From Thinopyrum elongatum (Eukaryota; Streptophyta; Magnoliopsida; Poales; Poaceae): 64,000 bases of DNA. Shown piece by piece: positions 25,361 through 37,684 of the stretch (its first letter is position 1; every line of letters starts with the position of its first letter). The position numbers were made by a program, and so were the translations under genes. The stretch is from assembly GCA_011799875.1 (NCBI GenBank), contig CM022302.1, forward strand, positions 180,846,942 to 180,910,941, in the 5' to 3' direction. Below the pieces are notes generated by a model. That model ran no database searches. It saw only the letters and a list, made by a program, of their open reading frames with translations, and was not told where the DNA came from.

Positions 25361-25520
25361 TAGGAAAGCAACATTGACACAATGAAAGTTTGGGCAACCA
25401 GACCACACCAGCCTACACCAAATTAACACAATATGGCACAACAATCATCAGCCAGGTAAGGTAGTAGGAAAGCAACATTGACATAATGAATGATTGGGCA
25501 ACCAGACCACAGGACTACAA
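25361..25520. repeat. Tandem duplication (about 109 bp) in an intron of the CACTA-1 gene
   Basis: TAGGAAAGCAACATTGACA is followed by CAATGAAAGTTTGGGCAACC near 25361, and recurs with few changes near 25470. Confidence 0.7.
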
Positions 25521-26214
25521 TTTAGTAATGTGCATGATATGAGATAGTACACTCATGCTGCTCAGTATGCAAAACTACCAGGAAGTTTTCCTTACAAAAA
25601 TCAACATTGTCGCCTTTAATTATACATTTTGCTACAAGTAAATTTAGATCAGATAAAGGTTGGATTCATGCTGATTAACAAAATTCATGCTGATGTAAAA
25701 ATATAGTGATATACAATAGGTACTTGCATCAGCATTCGAGCACAGAGAATTCCCGCAAGATACTTTCCTTGAACACGGTCCTAGTATAGAAAGTCTTCTA
25801 TCCTTTAAGCTTATTTTCTAAAAGAGAGATGGGTAAGAAACATGTAGAAAATATGATCTGAATGCTATAAAATTTCATGATGCGAGGATACGCACACTCT
25901 TCTTAGAATGGAGTTGACATATTTTTGCTGGACTGGAGCGAACTAGTTCTCTGGCCACTGGAATCTGCTCATTATCAGGAGGAGTTGGGTTTCTCTGTGC
26001 TGGTGCAGTGTCTATGAACACTGGAGATAGTTTACTATCTCCTGGCGTTTGGATATTTTGCAAAGACATTGTTTGTAGCCCTTCAGATTCTAACATAGCC
26101 GTATTCCCCTTGCATGCCTTATATAGAAGAATAGTGCTTCAATTATAAAACATGCTATGCCAGAGAGATGAAATAGGTACTGAAAAATAGAAAGGCATGA
26201 CATATTGACATGTA

Positions 26215-26315
26215 TTCCCTCCATACAGAAATAAATGGATGTGTCTAGGCGTATTTCAGTTCTAGATACATCCATTTTTATCCAATTCTGTGACATGTAA
26301 TCCGGACGAAGGGAG
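26215..26315. mobile_element. Stowaway-type MITE (about 100 bp)
   Basis: TA-flanked, with ends TTCCCTCCATACAG and GGACGAAGGGAG. It is an almost perfect hairpin built around TCTAGATACATCCATTT and its complement. This is the common Triticeae Stowaway pattern (Tc1/mariner-derived). Confidence 0.85.
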
Positions 26316-27659
26316 TATGATGTAAGAGCTAGGGATACGACAGGACAACAGTGTAAAGAAAACACTAGTTAAATGTAAAATTGTGTGATAGCTAGGTACA
26401 GAAAAACACGAACGCAACATATGTGTGTATGATTGGGAAACTAAGACCAGTAGAACAACACTTCAATGTAAAAAAACATGGTATGGTAGATGGATGGAGT
26501 ACATACTGATGAATAACAATACATAAGATATTCAGAAGCATGATGTCCAAACTAGGCAGATGGTATTGCGACAGAGTAGAATGACAGTACTTGAATTTGA
26601 AAACATGTTATCATGAATGGGATAGGTACTGAAAAACAGGAAGGCATGACATATTTACATGCATGATCAGCAGGCTAAGCACATGGCATTGCAACAGAGT
26701 AGATGCACTCCAGGACATTATATGCATGATGTACCCATATCACGGGCCAAGTTAGATCAAGGACCTTGTGGGGTGAATAAGATTCATCATCTTTCTGCAA
26801 GTCTTCTGAAGAACTGCCTTTAACTGTTCCATCATATTGGGTATCATTGACATCAAGATTGTTGGCTGTTACATTGCTCCGCGAGGTTCTCGTGGATATA
26901 TCAGTGTGTGCAATTATATCTGACATGCATGGAAGACAACTAGTAGTTAGATTATGTAATCAATGCCTGTAGGAGACAACATAAATAGTAGGACTGGACT
27001 TAACTAGCAGCAACAGGTCTCAAAAACTAAAGGGAGAACATAGATGAAAGCTATAGAATATGTATTGTTTGTACTCGAGATAAACTAGATGGCACACAAA
27101 AGTATTAAAGAACAACAACATAGGTAATACTAGAAGTGGTATAATCACCAGCATGTGGGATAGCATTGGCTGATGCATGATAACTATGCAACAGTGTTAA
27201 CTCCTGAACAAGTCTCTTATCTGAACTATGGAACAGCGTTAACTCCTGAACAAGTCTCTTAAGAGATAAACATGAATATACAGTGACATATGATTATCTA
27301 TTTTCCATGCTTAGATGAATAACTAAGCCATAAATGTTGCACACAAGTAAGATGAGGGTACAATCTATTTGGCCGCCATCCATAGGAGTGAGCATCATCT
27401 GTTGACTTGTCGATGGCCCTGCGGTTGTTGTGGCTGTCCATGTCGGGCACGCACATTCGAGGCAGGGAACTATTGAGTGGGGACTATAGCTCCCTTCTGG
27501 TGTATGCTTCCCTTGTTGGAGCAACTGCGGTGAGAAGTAAGACGATGTGGCTAAAGATGCAGAAAACACATAATGTTAAGAACGACACATATCCCTGATC
27601 TGAAGAAATACCCTAAGAGATCAACACTAAGGTACAAGACTGGTCACATGTCTGTCGAC

Positions 27660-28125
27660 TGAAAAATAAATTAGGGCCACGTGATTTATTTATTTTTTTG
27701 GTTCTGTCCGATCTATGCTGGATGGCTGGATGGCCGTCTTGTGCCTCCCGGCTGACACTGTTCAGAATCTTCCCCGAAGAGCCAACGACCACCGGTAGAG
27801 CAACCTTCCTCCGATGTCCCTGGCCACAAGAGCTCCGACCAAAACCCCGCCCCACCGCACTGATGTGGTTGCGCCGCCCCCGTCCAAACCAAAAAGACTC
27901 GCCGTCATCCAGATCCGGCTGCGGCAGTACCTTCAACCCACACAACTCTAAGATAGCCACCTAAGCGCTGCTTCCGCGGCAAACTTGCGCCCCCGCACCC
28001 CTATGATAGACACCGAGGCACTACTGCCCCAGCCAACCGACAGCCTAGGAGCTCCGCCGCCTCGAGGGTTGCTGCTTTCCATTGGGAATCGACTGGCCCA
28101 GAATAAAAATTCAGGCAACTGACGC
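27660..28125. other. GC-rich block of unknown origin inside the CACTA-1 gene
   Basis: A GC-rich block in an AT-rich intron region, with no conserved domain that I recognise. The minus strand has a short open stretch at 27960-27613. It could be the end of a LINE or an exon-like part of the element gene. There are no clear ends or duplications. Confidence 0.35.
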
Positions 28126-28559
28126 CTAAATAAAGTGATTTAAGATGAGTGTACTACATATCTTGCGGCCCGGTGAAGTAGGCAGCTCCAGCTGCTGAGT
28201 CAGTGAGGCCGGCACGGTTGCGGTGGCTCCCGGCGGCAGGAAAGAAGATATGTCATGAAGTCGACGGCTACGGGGAAGCTGTGTCGGGGACCTGGACGCG
28301 TCCGAAGTTGGAGTCGCTCCCGCGTCGTGCACAACGGCGCGGGTGAATCGGCTCCGGTACGGTTCATGCGGTCATCGTCGAGGCAGCTCCAGTAGCACGG
28401 AGTAAGAGGCACACGGCCCAGTGCACGACGACAAACGGACAGCGGCTCCGGCATTGGGGAGGAGGCCGCCAGTGAATTTGGTGCGGTGGGGGCACCATGG
28501 AGGAGGGAAGGGCTGAGGTTTCACGGCTAGGGAGAAGGTGATTTGGCACCCATGCTGTA

Positions 28560-28910
28560 TGAATGGGGAATCAGGTGGGGGAACCATGTCTTACGGACGC
28601 ATTTGTCTAAAATGTGGGGGAAGTTACAGTTCTACCCCTGCCTTCTGGCTTCTGTGCTTGGGTCTGTGTCTTGAGGGTCGGGGATAGTAGGGTAACTTTG
28701 CTTCTCCCAAATAGTGGGCGCCAGCGATTTCGGGTGAGGATGGCGTGTTTTGAAATAGTGGGTGCGAGCGATTTCGGCCGAGGAGAGGGGGTTTTGCTGC
28801 CCATGGTTTATGAATTATTCGGCACCTGTCATTTCGGCCGAGGAGAGGGCACGCTTGGATGAAGTTACAAACCTACCCTCGATGTACGTCGGGCCAATTG
28901 ATGCGTGTCC
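28560..28910 (-). promoter_or_regulatory. Repeated upstream motif array of the CACTA-1 gene
   Basis: On the minus strand, three copies of a motif close to CTCTCCTCGGCCGAAAT or CACCCGAAATCGCTGGC alternate with GGTAGAACTGTAACTTC-like lines, just before the GC-rich first exon. The same motif set lies upstream of the CACTA-2 gene (52020-52560), so it marks a shared promoter-like region. Function is inferred only from position. Confidence 0.5.
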
Positions 28911-29439
28911 CACATAGGCCGGTAATTTCGCGTCTCCCATTTATTTGATCGGGCGAATTCCACCGAGCAGAAGGTGTTTAGCGGTTCCTTCAAATTTGGG
29001 AGAACGAGCATCCACGTCTACCTTACCAAGTCGATTCAAATAAATTTTTGAAATATTAGCTTGCCACTTCTTTTTTAGATGGTGAGATGATGCTCGGGAC
29101 TAATGTGTTTTTACATCCTCGTTGCTACCGATTTACTATTTGACAAATAGTTGAACCACTCAAAAACTGGAATCAAACCCAAAATGAAATATCTCGATTC
29201 AATGAAATAGCTCGTTCACCCGGTCAAAATTTTGGACTAAATCCAAAATTGAACACCTCAATTGAGTAGCATGTTTTATTATAGTACTCCATGAACATGC
29301 TGAAAGTCAAACTAATGAACTTGTTTGATATGCATATCTACGTTCATGTGTGGATTGCAAACAGCATGTTCTCCAATTCAAAGATTTGAATGCAAAATTA
29401 TACCGAAACATGGTTTATATCAGTCTTTGATGCATAAAC

Positions 29440-30205
29440 ATGACCTATCCCCTCTCCCGGACTCCCGTTCTCTCTCTATCCGACAATCTTGGTTTCTATC
29501 GCGCGCATACAAACACAATCCTTGTCGGTCCCTATCCGTCTCTCTCTCTCTCTAGTTCGCATGCACACTCCATGTATAGGTATCTCTCGCACACAATCTA
29601 CAACTATCTAGTCTAAGCTAAATATGTAGGGTGCACTCACGTACGCGCACGAATTACATATATCGTTGTTCGTAACTCTGTCACGCACCACTCCGCCTTC
29701 TCGAGGCTCTTCCCTCTCTCTCTCGAACTCTCTATCTCCCTAGGTCACACAAACACATGCATATCTCACTCGCACTGGATAGACCCATCTAAAACTCTCT
29801 CACTCTCTCCCTCATTCTTTCCCCCATCTCACACGCACACACACACACACAATCTCCCGCCTAGCTAAGTATGCCTATCTCTCACTCCACTTGTAGGCAC
29901 ACGTAGCCCCCTTAGCTATATGACTATTTCTCAGTCTCCATCCCAAACATGCGCATTGGCTCTTTCCCTCACTTGGTCTATCTCGATATCTCTCGGGGCA
30001 TCTTTCTAGCACGCACACACCTCGTCTCTCGATCTCCCACCCATATAGTCCCATCACGATCTCGAGGGGGTCCCTCTATCACAAACACACCCTCTCCCCC
30101 CCTATGCCTCCATCTTCATCTCCATACGTCCCTCTCCACCTCTGTCCCTTGTTGGCCAAACCTCTCTTGGACAGGTGTTATAGAGGTCTCTCTCTCCGTT
30201 GCAAG
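29440..30205. repeat. CT-rich tandem region of CACTA-1, left part
   Basis: CT- and CA-rich sequence (many TCTCTCTC and CACACACA runs). Its last 500 bases align with 59400-59870, showing a unit of about 900-950 bases. The region is cut at 30205 by CACTA-2 and resumes at 58930 (TSD AAG). Confidence 0.8.
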
Positions 30206-30520
30206 CACTACAAAAAAAATACACATCCGTGACATTTTGGGCCGAAAGAAATTTTTTTCTGTCATGCTTACGGCACTTCTATGACGATAATTGTGACAAA
30301 AGCAGGTATCATCAAAGATCTGGTGGGCTCCTACTTCTATGACAAAAAATCATGACAGAAAATGGGCTTTTCATCCTGGGCGGGCCGGGGACGCACCTGC
30401 ATGACATTCTTTGGGCCGTCCATGACGGAAAAAATCATGGTAGAAGCGAGGACGTGGAAAATTTCTGGGAGTTCCCGGTTACGGTGGGTGGTCAGGGCCG
30501 AGGGATGCACGGAGGTTTGT
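30206..30520 (+). repeat. CACTA-2 left terminal region
   Basis: Starts CACTACAAAAAAAATACACA. It then holds scattered CATGAC and ATGACAAAA motifs similar in kind to the right end (TTTTCTGTCATGC and CTATGACGATAAT shared). Identity with the right end is limited mostly to the first 20-25 bases and these motifs. Confidence 0.85.
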
Positions 30521-30569
30521 GCGTTTCTCTCGTACACATACGCGCATGTGTGCGAGGCATTGGGCTCTA

Positions 30570-31470
30570 ACCGAACCCGAGCGAGGCGTTCACTTACTGA
30601 ACCCGAGCGATTGCACTAGCTACGTGTTACTGAACCCGAGCGATTGATCCCTTGCTGTTAACTGAACTCGATCGAATGATTCCTTCGCTACTACTGCTAA
30701 CTGAAGCCGATCGAACCTGCTGCCTCTTGATGAGCAGTGACCGTTGTTGGGGGTTGGATGAACAGTTCCCGGTGGGGGTTGGATGAACATGACCCCGTGG
30801 TAGTAGAGAGCGTTGTCGCTAGATGAACAGGACCCCGATCGAGGAGGTGGGGTGGATGAACAGTACCCGATGGAGGGACCCCGTGGAGGGCTGGTTGAAC
30901 AGGACCCCGTGGAGGGCTAGTTGAACAGTAGCCAGTGGAGGCTGGATGAACAGGACCCCGTGGAGGGCTGGTTGAACAGTAGCCGGTGGAGGCTAGATGA
31001 ACAGGACACCGTCGATGAACAGTAGCTGGTGGAGGCAAGAGGAAGTCGACGGTGGATGAATAGTAGCAGGTGGAGGCTGGAGGAAGTCGACGGTGGATGA
31101 ACAGTATCCCGTGGAGTCCCGTTTTGTGGTACGCCACACCCCTCCCGATCAACAGGACCCCATTTCGACCGTAGGCGCTCCAACACAAGTTCGTTTCCTC
31201 CATTTTGCGGTACACCACACCCCTCCCGATCAACAGCACCCCATTTCGACCGTAGGAGCTCGAACAGAAGTTCGTTTCCTCCGTTCTGTGGTATGCTAGA
31301 CCCTTCTCGATGAACAGGACCCTGTTTCGACCGTACGCGGTCGAACAAAAGGCCGTTCCCTTCGTTCTGCCGTATGCCAGACCTCGTTTTGGCTCTTCTG
31401 TCCAAGCCGGTTGGCTCCCGATGAACACGCGACGCTGTTTACTCCGTTCTGACCCAGCCGGTTAGCTGCC
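30570..31470. repeat. CACTA-2 left subterminal repeat array
   Basis: About five copies of a unit like CTGAACCCGAGCGATTG (30575-30720) precede some 20 copies of GATGAACAGGACCCCG and variants in both orientations (30750-31470). This motif differs from the GGCC-type array at the other end. Confidence 0.85.
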
Positions 31471-31726
31471 GATGAACAGGATGACGTCGTTGTACGCGTT
31501 AGAGACCCCGCCCATATGTACTTACGTAGCTGTATTTACTATCTTGCAGCGTGGCTGTACGTACGTGTACACGATATAGACGGTACTGCGTGACATGCTA
31601 CGTCAGCGCCTCTACTTCAACACGTGCCGCTCCTTACTCGGCCATGGTACGTCACTACAGAGAGACCGATCGACCGCTATGTACGTACACGTTTGCGGCC
31701 AGACAGATAATGCTACCTTTGCTTCA
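31471..31726. other. Spacer between arrays; no gene
   Basis: Contains alternating TACGTAC-type motifs. No coding feature seen. Confidence 0.4.
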
Positions 31727-33165
31727 ACCTGGTGGGTCCCAGCTGTCAGGGGGTAAGAAGGCAGTTCCTTCCGTGTGAAGATAAAGCCAGTGGGTCCCAG
31801 CTGTCAGGGGGGAACATTTTTTTCGCGAAATACAGAGGCCCTTCCAGTAGGTCCGAGCTGTCAGGTGGAGGAATCATTATTTTGCGCTTAATAAGGAGGC
31901 ACTTCCTTGCGTGCGGCCATGGACCCAACTGTCAGCCTCTCCACTTACAGTCCTTTTCTGATGGTTGTCGTTCGTTGACCGCGTTGATGATGCCGTACCG
32001 CCCGAGAGCACCAAGGTGGTGGACGATGGCACGACCTAGGAAGGGAACGACCCGAAGCCGGGGAATACGCAGTAGTGGATGCCCACGGGGAGGGGAGTAC
32101 GAGGGTTGACTGGTTCGACTGTGGTTTGAGGCTGTCGTCGCTGGAGTATAATAGGGGGTATGGGTGAGTAGAGGGAAGGCCTGGCCAATGGTGGTAGTAG
32201 GGTGGGGCGGTGAGACCTGCATGGCAGCACAGCCGGCCACGGGAGGCAGGAGCAGGTTGCACGGCTGGCGCTGGTTTGGGCGGCTGGAACAAGAAGACCA
32301 GAGGTTGAAGAAGCACGATGACCGTTGGATGGACATCGTACGGTCACCGCAGCTAGAATCATTTATATTGACTAAGTTGACAAAGCCCTGCGTCCGCGTC
32401 AACTTAGTAGGCCCACAAGTCAGCCTCCAAATATGGTGGGACCGACCTAGCAGCGGGGGTATTCATTATTTTTATGCGTAATAGCTGGTGGATCCGAGCT
32501 GTCAGCGGGGGGAATGTTTTTTTCATGAAATACAGAGGCCCTTCTGGTTGGTCCCAGCTGTCAGGAGGAGGAATCATTATTTTGCATGTAATAAGGAGGC
32601 ACTTCCTACTCGCAAAAAAAAGGAGGCACTTCCTTGCGTGCGGCCGTGGACCCAGTTGTCAGCCTCTTCACATACAGTCCTCTTCCGATGGATGTCGTTC
32701 GTTGACCACGCCGTGCCGAGAGCACCAAGGCGGTGGACGACGGTGAGGCCAAGTAAGGGAATGACCCGGAGCCGAGGAAGACTCGGCAGTTATTTCCCAC
32801 GCGAAGTGGGTATGAGGGTTTACTTGTTCGGCCGCAGTGTGAGGCTGCCGTTGTTGGAGAATAATAGGAGGTGTGGGTGAGTAGAGGGATAGCCAGGCCA
32901 GGGGTGCGAGTATGGTGGGGCCGTGAGGCCTGCCCGGCAGCATAGCCGGCCACGGGAGGCGGGAGCAGGCGGTTCCGCCGGCGCTGGTTTGGGCGGCTGG
33001 GGCAGGAAGATCAGAGACTGAAGAAGCACGATTGTCGTTAGATTGACATCTAACGGTCTGACGCTAGTAGAGTCGATTGTTGACAAAGTTTCTTTTTTTG
33101 AGAAACCTTGTGTACGCATGAACTTAGTAGGCCCACAAGTCAGCCTCCAAATCGGTGGCAGACAA
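31727..33165. repeat. Two tandem copies of a 700 bp repeat
   Basis: The landmark TACAGAGGCCCTTC occurs at about 31831 and 32531, and GCCGGCCACGGGAGG at about 32230 and 32945, giving a period near 700. A third, much decayed copy of the start of the unit lies at about 33815-33985 (GATCCCAGTTATCAG, ATACGGCCATGGACC). Open frames inside are shadows on both strands. Confidence 0.8.
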
Positions 33166-34547
33166 CATAGAGTCCATTTGCTATTTTTAAAATAATTTGC
33201 AGCCCATTTGCTAATTCTTAAGGAATTTATTACAGCCCATTTTCTACCCAGGACCACGGTCAAAAAGTTCAACCTAATTTTGCATATTTCGGTGGAGTCC
33301 GAACTGTTTTAATCCAGAAATGATAAACATTTATTTTTTAAGAACTTATTGATTTGCCAAATAAAATATATTTTTATTTTTGTAAGCTAATAAGACATGG
33401 GACAATTGAGTTGGTTTTAGGGAAAATCAGTGGTAAAAAATCAGCGCTGGGAGGGAAAACAACAACAAAAAATAAGGATGTAAAGATGAAAAGGGAACTT
33501 TATGTATTTTCAATATAATAATACGTGTATATGAACTAGTAAAACTATAGGTAGAGATTAGAAAACGGAAGTAGGACATGGCGTTTCAAGAGGAAAATAG
33601 AACTGGGCTATGTGTTTGATTCAGTAAAAAAACTACCTGCAAATGTTCTAAGAGAAAATATAACTAAGGCTGGCGGGCCAGAGGCCAGTTGATACCTGCT
33701 AGATCTTTGTGCCCCATTGTCGTCATGGGCTGGGCCTGTTAAAAACAAAACCAAGCCTGGGCAGTCTACAGCCCAGTTGAAACTTGCTCAACCTGAAAAA
33801 ACAATATACCTGTTGGATCCCAGTTATCAGTCTGTACTTGCAAAATTCTCTCGTTTATTGACTACGTTGAAAACTTCTTGGGTTTCACCATCTCAGACGT
33901 CAGCATTATTTTTCCATCGTGATAATAAGTGCATGCACTTGCTTGCATACGGCCATGGACCTGCTGGTTCCGTACGGTTAGGCTCTGTATGACAGCCGTC
34001 TTGTGGTTCCACGGATGAATTTCATGCAAATCGGATGGTTTTTAGTGAAAGCGGACTAAATTCATTGCATTTTACATATTTCTTTTCATTATGGAATATT
34101 TTATATATTTCAACTAATAATAACCGACTATGACTTTTTTTAGTCCATGGGAGGCGCTTCACAATCGAGGTCGCGACACTTAACTATTCTGGAAGGCCCA
34201 AATCCAGCGCTCCTCTCTTTTAACAATTTGCAGCTGGGCTTGGCATGCCACAGCCTAGTTCCGACATGCTGCGTCCAACTATCAGCCTATGAAACCGTAT
34301 GGATCCCCTGCGTACTTCAAAGATGTAAAAAATTTGGAGAACTAGGAAATCGAACGACAGGTGCTTATGCTACCCATCAAATAAAAATCAGGTGCCTGAA
34401 AATTTGTTTCGAAACAAATGATTCAGCTTTATATCCATGTTGACCCTCGACATGATGGTTGGAAGAAAATGCCAAGTTCATACCGAAAGATCCTTAACAA
34501 CAATACCAACTTGGAGACAACCAGGTAGTACAAGTACCAATACCAAA
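33166..34547. other. AT-rich CACTA-2 interior; no gene
   Basis: No recognisable gene. It contains the decayed third repeat unit near 33815-33985 and GGGCC-type motifs (CATGGGCTGGGCCTG). Confidence 0.4.
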
Positions 34548-35283
34548 CTAACTTATAATCTTTTTAGTCCTGGCCCTAGTGTTCGTCTGGTAAAAAATCT
34601 TGTAGAGGACCAGCTCCCACTCCTTCTCCTGCTCCAGGTCCCTGAGGTGGTACTGGTGCATCACCCAGTTGGTCCTCTGCTGGTCGAAGTTCTTGTTGGT
34701 GTGCAGCACCAGAACCTTTTTGCTACTTGTCTGTCGGCCGTTGACCATCACCGGCAAGGTATTGCCGGTCTTGTGCCACATCGCGTGCATGCCGCACTCC
34801 GACTGTATCTTGCGACGCATCCGCGTGCCCCTTTTGAATCCCTAGAGTTGCGCTGGAAGAAATGCTTGCTTAGGCCACTCAGTGTGATACCTGCAGTATT
34901 GGCGAATACAAGTTTTAGGGTACATAGTTGGCATTTTCATAACATCTTTGGCATGTTGCAGTCACTTGTTTCACTTTTTATTAACTGTCAAATTGTAATT
35001 GCTTCGCTAGGTCTGCGTCTAAAAAGAAAAATAGAGCTATAAACAAAGGAATATGTTTGTGCAAGTAGACGGCCGATTGGTGTCTCACCTGGAAATTTCT
35101 TAGGATGAGTGTAGCATATACAGTGCTCACTGTCGATGGTATGAACAAATCGATGAGAGGGTGAGATCTCGCGCTGTCAGCACTCACTTTGTCCTCAAGG
35201 TGCTCGATCAACTCCTAATCCGTGGGATCAAACTTGATGCCAGTCGGCAGCACCGGCCAATCCTTCTTGGACTTGCATCGGTT
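34548..35283 (-). pseudogene. NAC transcription factor fragment (SOG1/NAC8-like), captured
   Basis: Two minus-strand exons. Exon 1 (35283-35089) reads KKDWPVLPTGIKFDPTD, a stop (TAG at 35217-35215), then ELIEHLEDKVSADSARSHPL; after a frameshift it reads CICYTHPKKFPG before a GTGAGA donor. Exon 2 (34890-34548, acceptor ATACTGCAG) reads GLSKHFFQRNSRDS. After a further shift it gives WHKTGNTLPVMVNGRQ, TNWVMHQYHLRDLEQEKE and KIFYQT. These are NAC subdomains A to E in order, with the FDPTDxELIEHLE form known from the SOG1/NAC8 group (DNA-damage response regulators). The DNA-binding domain is cut off after KIFYQT. The stop, two frameshifts and lack of a C-terminus make it a pseudogene. It lies inside CACTA-2, so the piece was probably captured from a host gene. 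Confidence 0.85.
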
Positions 35284-35590
35284 AATTCCAGTAGTACAAA
35301 TTTAGAAATGGAGTACAAAGTTACAAGGCTGTGCGACAGACTTTGTAGGCTACATGAGTAATACAAAATATAATTCCCATTGGACAACACTTTCACCAAA
35401 AAGTACGCACTTGAAGCCTAATTGATATATATATATATATATGGCTTCTGCACAGCATCTCCATCATCATTATCAGTACATCCTACGCAGGTGAGTTAGG
35501 ATGCACTTGATCCCATCCTTCAAACTAACTACAGTACATCATATCCAACTAAAGAGGGTCATGCTACAGCAGCAGGATACATGGCTCAGT

Positions 35591-37431
35591 CTAGATATCA
35601 CTACGAATCAAGTTCTGCATATTTGCTGTTGGCATGCACCACATCGCCGCATGTCGGGTTTGCAAAAGCCATTCATCGCTTGGAAGCTTGATGCCTTTCA
35701 CACACTGAAGATTATCTGGCAACAAGCTGTGTCGACGAATCTCTGGATATGGTGATTCATGAAACCCATGGTACGATGTGTAAACACAGTTCCCCCTGGC
35801 GAATGAAAGTTGCATAGCACGGTAATCATCGCCGATGATTGGTTGGATGATCGGATAATTGAGCCCGAAGAACATAGAGTGGTTGCCGAGGCTGTAAACC
35901 CGCCTCCAGTTGAATACGCCTGGCCCAATGGAGCTGGGATCTTTCTCGAACACGAAGCAGCCATAGCCATCACACTCACGAACGCCCCAGGCATTGTACT
36001 GCATGTGGTTTGATGAAATGGTTTGGTCAATTTGGTACGTGCGAATGAGCATCAAATGACCGTCGTCAGTTGAACGAGCGATAAACCACCACCCATTGAC
36101 TTGTATATTTCCAGGTCCTGTAATTATGAAGGCCAGCGCATTTGCATCTGCTGCAACAAATCAAATTGGAGACCAAAAGGACAAAAATATACAATCATGT
36201 TCAGAGTATGTGTGGAATTAAGATTATTATAATAGTGACACAGATCATAGCCAGAGAATTGCAATGCCGTGGTCATAATCATACCCCAAGTTAAAAAAGA
36301 TTAAGCCAATGGCTTTCATATTCTAGCAATATGTCATGGTTCAAACATCATGTAAAAAAGAGAGGAAAACAGCTATGACAGGGCCTACTCATATTCTACC
36401 ATAGCAGTTACTACTGTTCTCATATCAACTCTAACAATAACATGCGTGGTTATAAAAATCTTGGAAATGAGAGTAACATATAGCAATCATGAGGTTATAC
36501 TCATAATATCTATTCTAACAATCATTAGATGCCAATTGTTCTCATATCAACTCTAACAATAACATGTGTGGTCATAAAAATCTAGGAAATGAGAGGAACA
36601 TATAGCAATGAGGTGGTTATAGACATACTATCTATTCTAAATTTCTAACAATCAACAGGCAGTCGTATTCATAAGGTAAAGATGAGACGAGACAGAACAA
36701 TTACACGACGATAGATTCCACCAGTATATGCAGCCAATCTGTGCATCGACCGCGTAAACGATGTCATCGTGCACTATAGCGTCAGACAGAAATGGAGGGT
36801 CAATAGGATTGATGATGAGCCATAACCATGTATGGCGACCGGATTCCAGATAGACTAATCCCATGTCGAACAAGGCAATGAGCTTGTAATCCATGTAGTC
36901 TTCTGATGGTGTGGGCACTTCGCAGATTACAACCTTCAGCAAACAGAGGTCGCACCAAAAGCTCGACATGTCTCGTGCGTAGTAGGCAGGAGTGTCCGGC
37001 GGGCCGCGAGGCTCGATGCCAGCGGTATCCAACGATGGAAGGGTGATCTCTCGCTAGGTGTAGATATCCACGAGACGCCACGGACTACCATATTGGTGGA
37101 TGAGGACGATCCAGTTGGCCTTCATGCCCGCCCAGTAGTGGCCGCGCATGAAGGACAGGTGGACGGGTAGTGGTAGCATGTCAAGGGGCAACACGGCAAC
37201 CTCCGTAGGATCGTCAATTCGGTGTCTGGGCCACCTGCGAGGATCGGGCATTAGCAAGCAGGGTGTCTTGAAAAGGGTCGGCCCGTTGCAGACGAGTAGA
37301 CGCTACATAGACACCGAGCATGCGGCCAGACGCACGGTGCTGAGCAGGTCCATACGATTACAGATCTGCTCCAAGAGAACATCAGGGAGGGAATTCCAAT
37401 CGCGGCTCTGCGTGTCAGTCGGTTCTGCCAT
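35591..37431 (-). pseudogene. F-box/DUF295 gene, captured copy 1
   Basis: The start is Met at 37431 (MAEPTDTQSRDWNSLPDVLL). The F-box spans about residues 11-50 (WNSLPDVLLEQICNRMDLLS), followed by TVRLAACSVSM and a stop (TAG at 37305-37303) where Trp is usual. A second stop is at 37056-37054. The middle region (PSEDYMDYKLIALFDMG, HTWLWLIINP, DAIVHDDIVYAVDAQIG) is the DUF295 beta-propeller part. After an intron (about 36715-36151, acceptor TTTGTTGCAG), exon 2 (36150-35591) is intact and ends with SLGNHSMFFGLNYPI and later PTANMQNLIRSDI. F-box proteins are substrate adaptors of SCF ubiquitin ligases. Two nonsense changes inactivate this one. Confidence 0.82.
36415..36620. repeat. Tandem duplication (about 122 bp) in the F-box copy-1 intron
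   Basis: TGTTCTCATATCAACTCTAA, then CAATAACATG and AACATATAGCAAT, occurs at about 36415 and again at about 36538 with few changes. Confidence 0.75.
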
Positions 37432-37684
37432 AGGGGTTTTTAGGGCGTTGAGTGATTGGGGTTTTCGGTGCTTGCGAGCGAGCGGGGAAGTGGATTCAGG
37501 CGGGCAAGCAAAGAAGACGGTGTGTGTGGTCGAGCAGTGAGCGGTGGGGATATGGTACGAGCGAGCTACCGAGGAAGATGGTGCGGGCGGGTGAGCAGTG
37601 AGCAGGGGGAAATGGTGTGCGGCCGATGATGGGGAAGAGAGGAGAAAGAAGAAGAGAGGAGGAAGAAGAGGGAAAGACGGGCAA

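Larger units (their letters stand above)
24951..28550 (-). pseudogene. CACTA-1 intron-rich gene of unknown function
   Basis: Not recognised. Minus-strand open blocks with splice-like borders lie at 28550-28200 (GC-rich first exon, Pro/Arg-rich), about 27560-27390 (ending STSQQM), 26930-26765 (GCATGTCAG acceptor, ends ESYSPHK before GTCCTT), 26096-25895 (LESEGLQTMSLQNIQ... ending SKKS) and 25172-24951 (KCMFVNQLLAEAMMEIMQ, possibly coiled-coil). The block ending SYSPHK and its following intron bases (CTTGATCTAACTTGGC) match the CACTA-2 gene at 55510-55545. It therefore appears to be an element-borne gene shared by the family. Whether it is the second CACTA protein or a captured gene I cannot say. 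The full reading frame was not reconstructed, and introns and frame breaks are not separable here. Confidence 0.5.

Noticed and set aside
30697..31428. A 243-codon open frame on the minus strand
   Set aside because: It is a translation of the GATGAACAGGACCCC subterminal array. Frames overlap on the other strand and no domain is seen.
31932..32953. Minus-strand frames of 90-156 codons in the 700-base repeat
   Set aside because: Both tandem copies give different broken frames, and composition follows the repeat. No known domain.
35425..35445. TA microsatellite
   Set aside because: A plain TATATA run without further meaning.
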